Source: Bacillota bacterium (GTDB taxonomy: Bacteria > Bacillota > Sulfobacillia > Sulfobacillales > Sulfobacillaceae). From it: a stretch of 64,000 nt of DNA. Positions 60,797 through 64,000 of this stretch are shown here, piece by piece; within the stretch, counting starts at the first letter, position 1, and every line of letters starts with the position of its first letter. The stretch is from contig JAIMBD010000003.1 of the NCBI GenBank assembly GCA_023511625.1, forward strand, positions 124,001 through 188,000, written 5' to 3'. The notes beneath the pieces are model-generated. The model searched no databases. It saw only the letters and a program-made list of their open reading frames with translations, and was not told the origin of the DNA. A program made the translations under genes and the position numbers.

Positions 60797-61840
60797 ATGG
60801 AACCGCAGACACCAAGCAGCTGGCTTGGGGCCGCCGTGCGCTGGGCGGTATTGGTAGGCTTGACCTACGGCTTCTGGCGGTGGCTGGCCGGATACCTCTT
60901 GCCCTTCATCGTGGCGATGGTGGTCGCGGTAGCAGTGGAGCCCTTGGCTGATTGGCTCGAGCAAAACGGGCTGTCCGAGGCCTGGGCCGGGCTCTTAAGC
61001 CTTGGGGTGGGGCTCGGCGGCGCCAGCGCAGCGCTGGCCTTGACGGTAGCAGTCTTGGCTCGTGAGCTCTACCATCTGGCGGCGGTTCTGCCCCGATGGG
61101 GGGCACTGGCGCCGGGGACCGCGACGCACTGGATGGGCGCCGTGGAGCAGTGGAGTCGGGCCGTGGGCATGGGCCCAGCGGTGTGGGGACGCGACTGGAG
61201 CGGGTTGACGCGCCTTTTGGAGCAGGGGATTGTGCAGGCCCTGGCGCTGGTGGGACGCCTGCCCGATGGGATCCTGACGGCTGTGGTGGCGGTGGTCGCG
61301 GCCTTTTTTTTGTTGCGGGATCGGCATCGGGCGGGACGGTGGGTGGCGCGGTGGTTGCCGGGCGGGCACCACAGCCGTTGGTGGGGAGTGCAGACGGCGA
61401 TGGTGTCGGGCACGGTGGGGTTTCTCAAGGCCCAGTTGGCGTTGATTGGACTGACGGCTGCGACCACCACTGCCGGTCTGGCCTTGATCGGGTCGCCTTG
61501 GGCCCTGGTGGCCGGGTTGGCGGCAGGACTGCTGGATCTGGTGCCGTTTCTCGGGCCGACGGCCCTTTTGGCTCCCTGGGCCGTGGTGCTCTTCGCCATG
61601 GGTCAGGTGGCTGAGGCCTTGGAAGTGGGGGCCGTGTTGCTGGGTGTGGCGTTGGTCCGCCAGATGGTCGAGCCGCGGCTGGTGGGTGCCGGGACTGGCC
61701 TGCATCCGCTGTTGGCGCTTTTGGCCGTCTACGTTGGCATCCGTCTCTTCGGCCCGGCGGGGTTTTTTGTGGGCCCGGTCTCGGCGGTGGTGCTCAAGGC
61801 CTTGGCGCCGCTGGTGCGGGTGCCGCCAAAGGCCGCCTAA
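60797..61840 (+). CDS. AI-2E/PerM family membrane protein
   Basis: A 347-residue membrane protein with about eight helices. The C-terminal half has VVAVVAAFFLLRDRHRAGRW, the FLGPTALLAPWAV segment, and VEPRLVGAGTGLHPLLALLA, which is the typical end of the AI-2E transporter family. It sits between cdsA and dxr, where most Firmicutes have no such gene. Members have been linked to export of small molecules or ion exchange; the substrate here is unknown. Confidence 0.87.
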   Translation: MEPQTPSSWLGAAVRWAVLVGLTYGFWRWLAGYLLPFIVAMVVAVAVEPLADWLEQNGLSEAWAGLLSLGVGLGGASAALALTVAVLARELYHLAAVLPRWGALAPGTATHWMGAVEQWSRAVGMGPAVWGRDWSGLTRLLEQGIVQALALVGRLPDGILTAVVAVVAAFFLLRDRHRAGRWVARWLPGGHHSRWWGVQTAMVSGTVGFLKAQLALIGLTAATTTAGLALIGSPWALVAGLAAGLLDLVPFLGPTALLAPWAVVLFAMGQVAEALEVGAVLLGVALVRQMVEPRLVGAGTGLHPLLALLAVYVGIRLFGPAGFFVGPVSAVVLKALAPLVRVPPKAA

Positions 61841-61861
61841 ACCCCTAGAGAGGAGGAAATC

Positions 61862-63052
61862 ATGTCGCAACCGATCTCCGTCATCATCCTGGGCGCCACC
61901 GGATCCGTCGGCCGCACTGCGGCCGACGTTCTGAGCGAGCTCGGTCCCGACAAGGCGCGGGTCGACGGGCTGGTGGCGCACCGCCAGGTCGACGCGCTCT
62001 GGGCCTTGGGCCGAAAGTTGGGGGCGCGCTGGGTGGGCGTGACGGATCCCGAGGCGGGACGGCGCCTTTTCGACCGAGAGGGCGGAGGGCGGCCGGCTGT
62101 CTTGGTGGGGTGGGAGGCCATCGTCGCCCAGGGGATCGGAGAGGCTCCGCCCGGCACCAAGGTCGTGGGGGCCATCACCGGATTTGCTGGGCTTTGGCCC
62201 ACCCTTCGAGCCCTCGAGCGCGGACTTGACGTGCTTTTGGCCAACAAAGAGACCTTGGTCGCGGCTGGGGAGCTCGTGACGGCGACAGCCCGGCGCAGCG
62301 GCAGTCGGCTCGTGCCCGTGGACAGCGAGCACTCGGCGCTCCTGCAATGCCTCGGGTTGGCGCAACCCTTTCGCCGGCTGATCCTCACCTGCTCAGGCGG
62401 GCCGTTTCGAGGGTGGAGCCGAAAGGCGCTCGAACGGGTGACGCCCGCCATGGCCTTGGCCCATCCCAATTGGCGCATGGGTCCGAAGATCACCGTGGAT
62501 TCGGCCACCTTGATGAACAAGGGCCTGGAGGTGATCGAGGCCCACTGGTTGTTTGGGGTACCCTACGATCAGATTGCGGTGGTGATCCATCCGCAGAGCA
62601 TCGTCCACTCCATGGTCGAGTTCGTCGACGGTGCCGTCATGGCGCAACTGGGGTGGCCCGACATGCGGCTGCCGGTGCAAGTGGCTCTGTCCTGGCCGGA
62701 ACGGTGGCCGCTCGAGGGCCCCTCGCTCGACCTCGTCGGTCGCCAACTCACCTTTGAGGCAGTCGACGAGGGCACCTTTCCGGCGCTGAGCCTGGCGCGC
62801 CAAGCCGGGGAGGCGGGCGGACTGTATCCCGCTGCGCTCAACGCCGCCAACGAGGAGGCAGTGGCGGCCTTTTTGGACGGGCGACTGGGATTTTTGGCCA
62901 TGGAAGGGGTGGTGCGGGCGGTCTTGGACCGTCCCTGGCCGACGGGGCCGGTCGAAACTCTGGAACAGGTGGTGGCGGTGGACGCCGAGGCGCGGGCAGT
63001 CGCACGGGCGGCCATGGCCCGATGGGAGGCGGGAACTCCGCCGGTAGGGTAA
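61862..63052 (+). CDS. dxr: 1-deoxy-D-xylulose 5-phosphate reductoisomerase
   Basis: The second step of the MEP isoprenoid pathway. The 396-residue protein has the NADPH loop ILGATGSVGRTAADVL, LLANKETLVAAGELV, VPVDSEHSALLQCL, TCSGGPFRGWS, HPNWRMGPKITVDSATLMNKGLE (central family block) and LNAANEEAVAAFLDGRLGFL. ATG at 61862 follows AGAGGAGG. With uppS it places precursor supply and lipid-carrier synthesis in one locus. Confidence 0.98.
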   Translation: MSQPISVIILGATGSVGRTAADVLSELGPDKARVDGLVAHRQVDALWALGRKLGARWVGVTDPEAGRRLFDREGGGRPAVLVGWEAIVAQGIGEAPPGTKVVGAITGFAGLWPTLRALERGLDVLLANKETLVAAGELVTATARRSGSRLVPVDSEHSALLQCLGLAQPFRRLILTCSGGPFRGWSRKALERVTPAMALAHPNWRMGPKITVDSATLMNKGLEVIEAHWLFGVPYDQIAVVIHPQSIVHSMVEFVDGAVMAQLGWPDMRLPVQVALSWPERWPLEGPSLDLVGRQLTFEAVDEGTFPALSLARQAGEAGGLYPAALNAANEEAVAAFLDGRLGFLAMEGVVRAVLDRPWPTGPVETLEQVVAVDAEARAVARAAMARWEAGTPPVG

Positions 63053-63063
63053 GGAGGGCGTGC

Positions 63064-64000
63064 ATGGCCACAGTGGTGGCATGGGTGTTGGTCTTCGGGG
63101 TCCTCATCGCCGTCCACGAATTCGGCCATTTTGCCGTGGCCAAATGGTTGGACATGCGCGTGGAAGAATTTGCGTTGGGGTTCGGTCCCGCCCTGTGGAG
63201 CGCCAGGCGCGGCGAGACGCTGTACGCCGTGCGCGCGGTGCCGTTGGGCGGCTACGTGCGGTTGGCGGGAATGGAGGGACCGGGCGAAGGGGACCGCGAC
63301 GACCCCCGCCAGTTTCCCAACCGCCCCCTCTGGCAGCGGTTTTGCGTCATCGGCGCAGGGCCGGTCATGAACTTGGTGCTGGCGGCGGTGTTGTACGCCG
63401 TGGTCTTCGGCGGGCTCGGCCTTCCGGAGCCTACCACAGTGGTCGCCCGGACCCTGCCGCAATACCCCGCCTATGCCGCCGGTATCCGTCCCGGCGACCG
63501 CATCGTGGCTGTGGCCGGAGAACCGGTCCACTCCTGGAGTGCCATCCAACGTGCCATCGCCGCCCACCCGCGGCAACCGTTTACGGTGACAGTCGAGCGC
63601 CATGGCCAACAGCTGGTGGTGACGGTACACACCCGCTACGATCCCGCCCAACGCGCGGCCATCATCGGCATCCAACCCACAGTGGCTACCGTGCGCCTTT
63701 CGCCCCTCGCGGCCCTTGGGGCAGGGGTCCAGCACACCGGAGAGCTGACCCGGCTGTGGTTCGTGACCCTGGCACAGTTGGTGACGGGACGCGGCCGGTT
63801 TGACGTGGCCGGTCCGGTGGGCATCGCCGTGATGGTAGGGCAGGCGGCCCAAGCCGGGTTGACGCAGCTGTTGCTGTTGGCGGCAGCCTTGTCGGCCAAT
63901 CTCGGCCTGTTCAACATCCTGCCGGTACCGGTGTTAGACGGCAGCCGGCTCTTCCTCTTGGGGCTTGAGGGCGTGCGCCGACGCGCCTTGGACCCGGCCC
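63064..64000 (+). CDS. rseP: Site-2 protease RseP/RasP, partial (C-terminus beyond window)
   Basis: An intramembrane zinc metalloprotease that cleaves anti-sigma factors and signal-peptide remnants. The visible 312 residues include LIAVHEFGHFAVAKWLDMRV with the HExxH zinc site, VPLGGYVRLAGME, a PDZ domain around AAGIRPGDRIVAVAGEPVHSW, and ANLGLFNILPVPVLDGSRLF with the third metal ligand Asp. Only the final membrane helix is missing. ATG at 63064 follows AAGGAGG, directly after dxr. Confidence 0.96.
   Translation, partial: MATVVAWVLVFGVLIAVHEFGHFAVAKWLDMRVEEFALGFGPALWSARRGETLYAVRAVPLGGYVRLAGMEGPGEGDRDDPRQFPNRPLWQRFCVIGAGPVMNLVLAAVLYAVVFGGLGLPEPTTVVARTLPQYPAYAAGIRPGDRIVAVAGEPVHSWSAIQRAIAAHPRQPFTVTVERHGQQLVVTVHTRYDPAQRAAIIGIQPTVATVRLSPLAALGAGVQHTGELTRLWFVTLAQLVTGRGRFDVAGPVGIAVMVGQAAQAGLTQLLLLAAALSANLGLFNILPVPVLDGSRLFLLGLEGVRRRALDPA

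Overview
The window is strongly G+C-rich (judged by eye, not computed). It comes from a spore-forming, menaquinone-using, nitrate-respiring member of the Firmicutes. Spore genes are spread through it: gerW/ytfJ, spmA, spmB, spoIVA and two alpha/beta-type small acid-soluble spore proteins. The gene orders cmk-plsC-rpsA-der-spoIVA and rpsB-tsf-pyrH-frr-uppS-cdsA-dxr-rseP are classic Firmicutes neighbourhoods. Genes are packed tightly, often share ATGA/GTGA overlaps, and use GTG and TTG starts freely. A deep-branching high-GC lineage (Thermaerobacter-, Symbiobacterium- or Sulfobacillus-like) would fit, but no species can be named from this sequence alone.

Layout. 1-7499 (minus strand): a respiratory nitrate reductase operon, narGHJI. 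It is preceded by a 91-residue unknown protein and a TehA/SLAC1-type anion channel. 7500-8830: a scar with no intact gene, containing a frame-shifted TnpB (IS200/IS605) remnant. 8842-9321: a thioredoxin-fold, peroxiredoxin-like gene with an in-frame TGA where the first Cys of a CxxC motif belongs, followed at once by a perfect 7-bp hairpin. This is a selenoprotein candidate and the most interesting single item here. 9469-14060: gerW/ytfJ, then four translationally coupled genes for non-homologous end joining (Ku, LigD ligase, LigD polymerase and an SNF2/RapA-like helicase). 14057-17497: menaquinone genes menA, menB and menE. 17649-22173: a complete branched-chain amino acid ABC transporter (livJHMGF). 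22359-25010: redox genes (FMN reductase, rhodanese, tandem thioredoxin-fold protein) and panC.

25069-36778: spmA and spmB (convergent here), ridA, rluB, a nicotinate phosphoribosyltransferase, a SWIM zinc-finger protein, a YlaI-like zinc ribbon, aroH, cmk, plsC, rpsA, a membrane protein, der and spoIVA. 36836-36912: tRNA-Pro(GGG) with its terminator. 36913-45462: CorA-like transporter, class III aminotransferase, SRPBCC protein, then a polyamine/methyl-cycle group: speD, ndk, a phosphoesterase, mtnP, ahcY, mtaD and a thioesterase. SpeD and methylation reactions generate methylthioadenosine and S-adenosylhomocysteine; MtnP, AhcY and MtaD can consume them.

45434-56050: a DinG-family helicase, surE, two atypical spore proteins, small membrane proteins, a YpmA-like protein, a Nudix hydrolase, a TPR lipoprotein, miaB, a stand-alone KdpD N-terminal module, and a GH18-like lipoprotein whose catalytic Glu is replaced by Gln. 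56316-64000: the translation, isoprenoid and envelope cluster from rpsB to a truncated rseP. The rpsB leader can fold so that it covers part of the ribosome-binding site. No CRISPR array, prophage or rRNA gene was seen.
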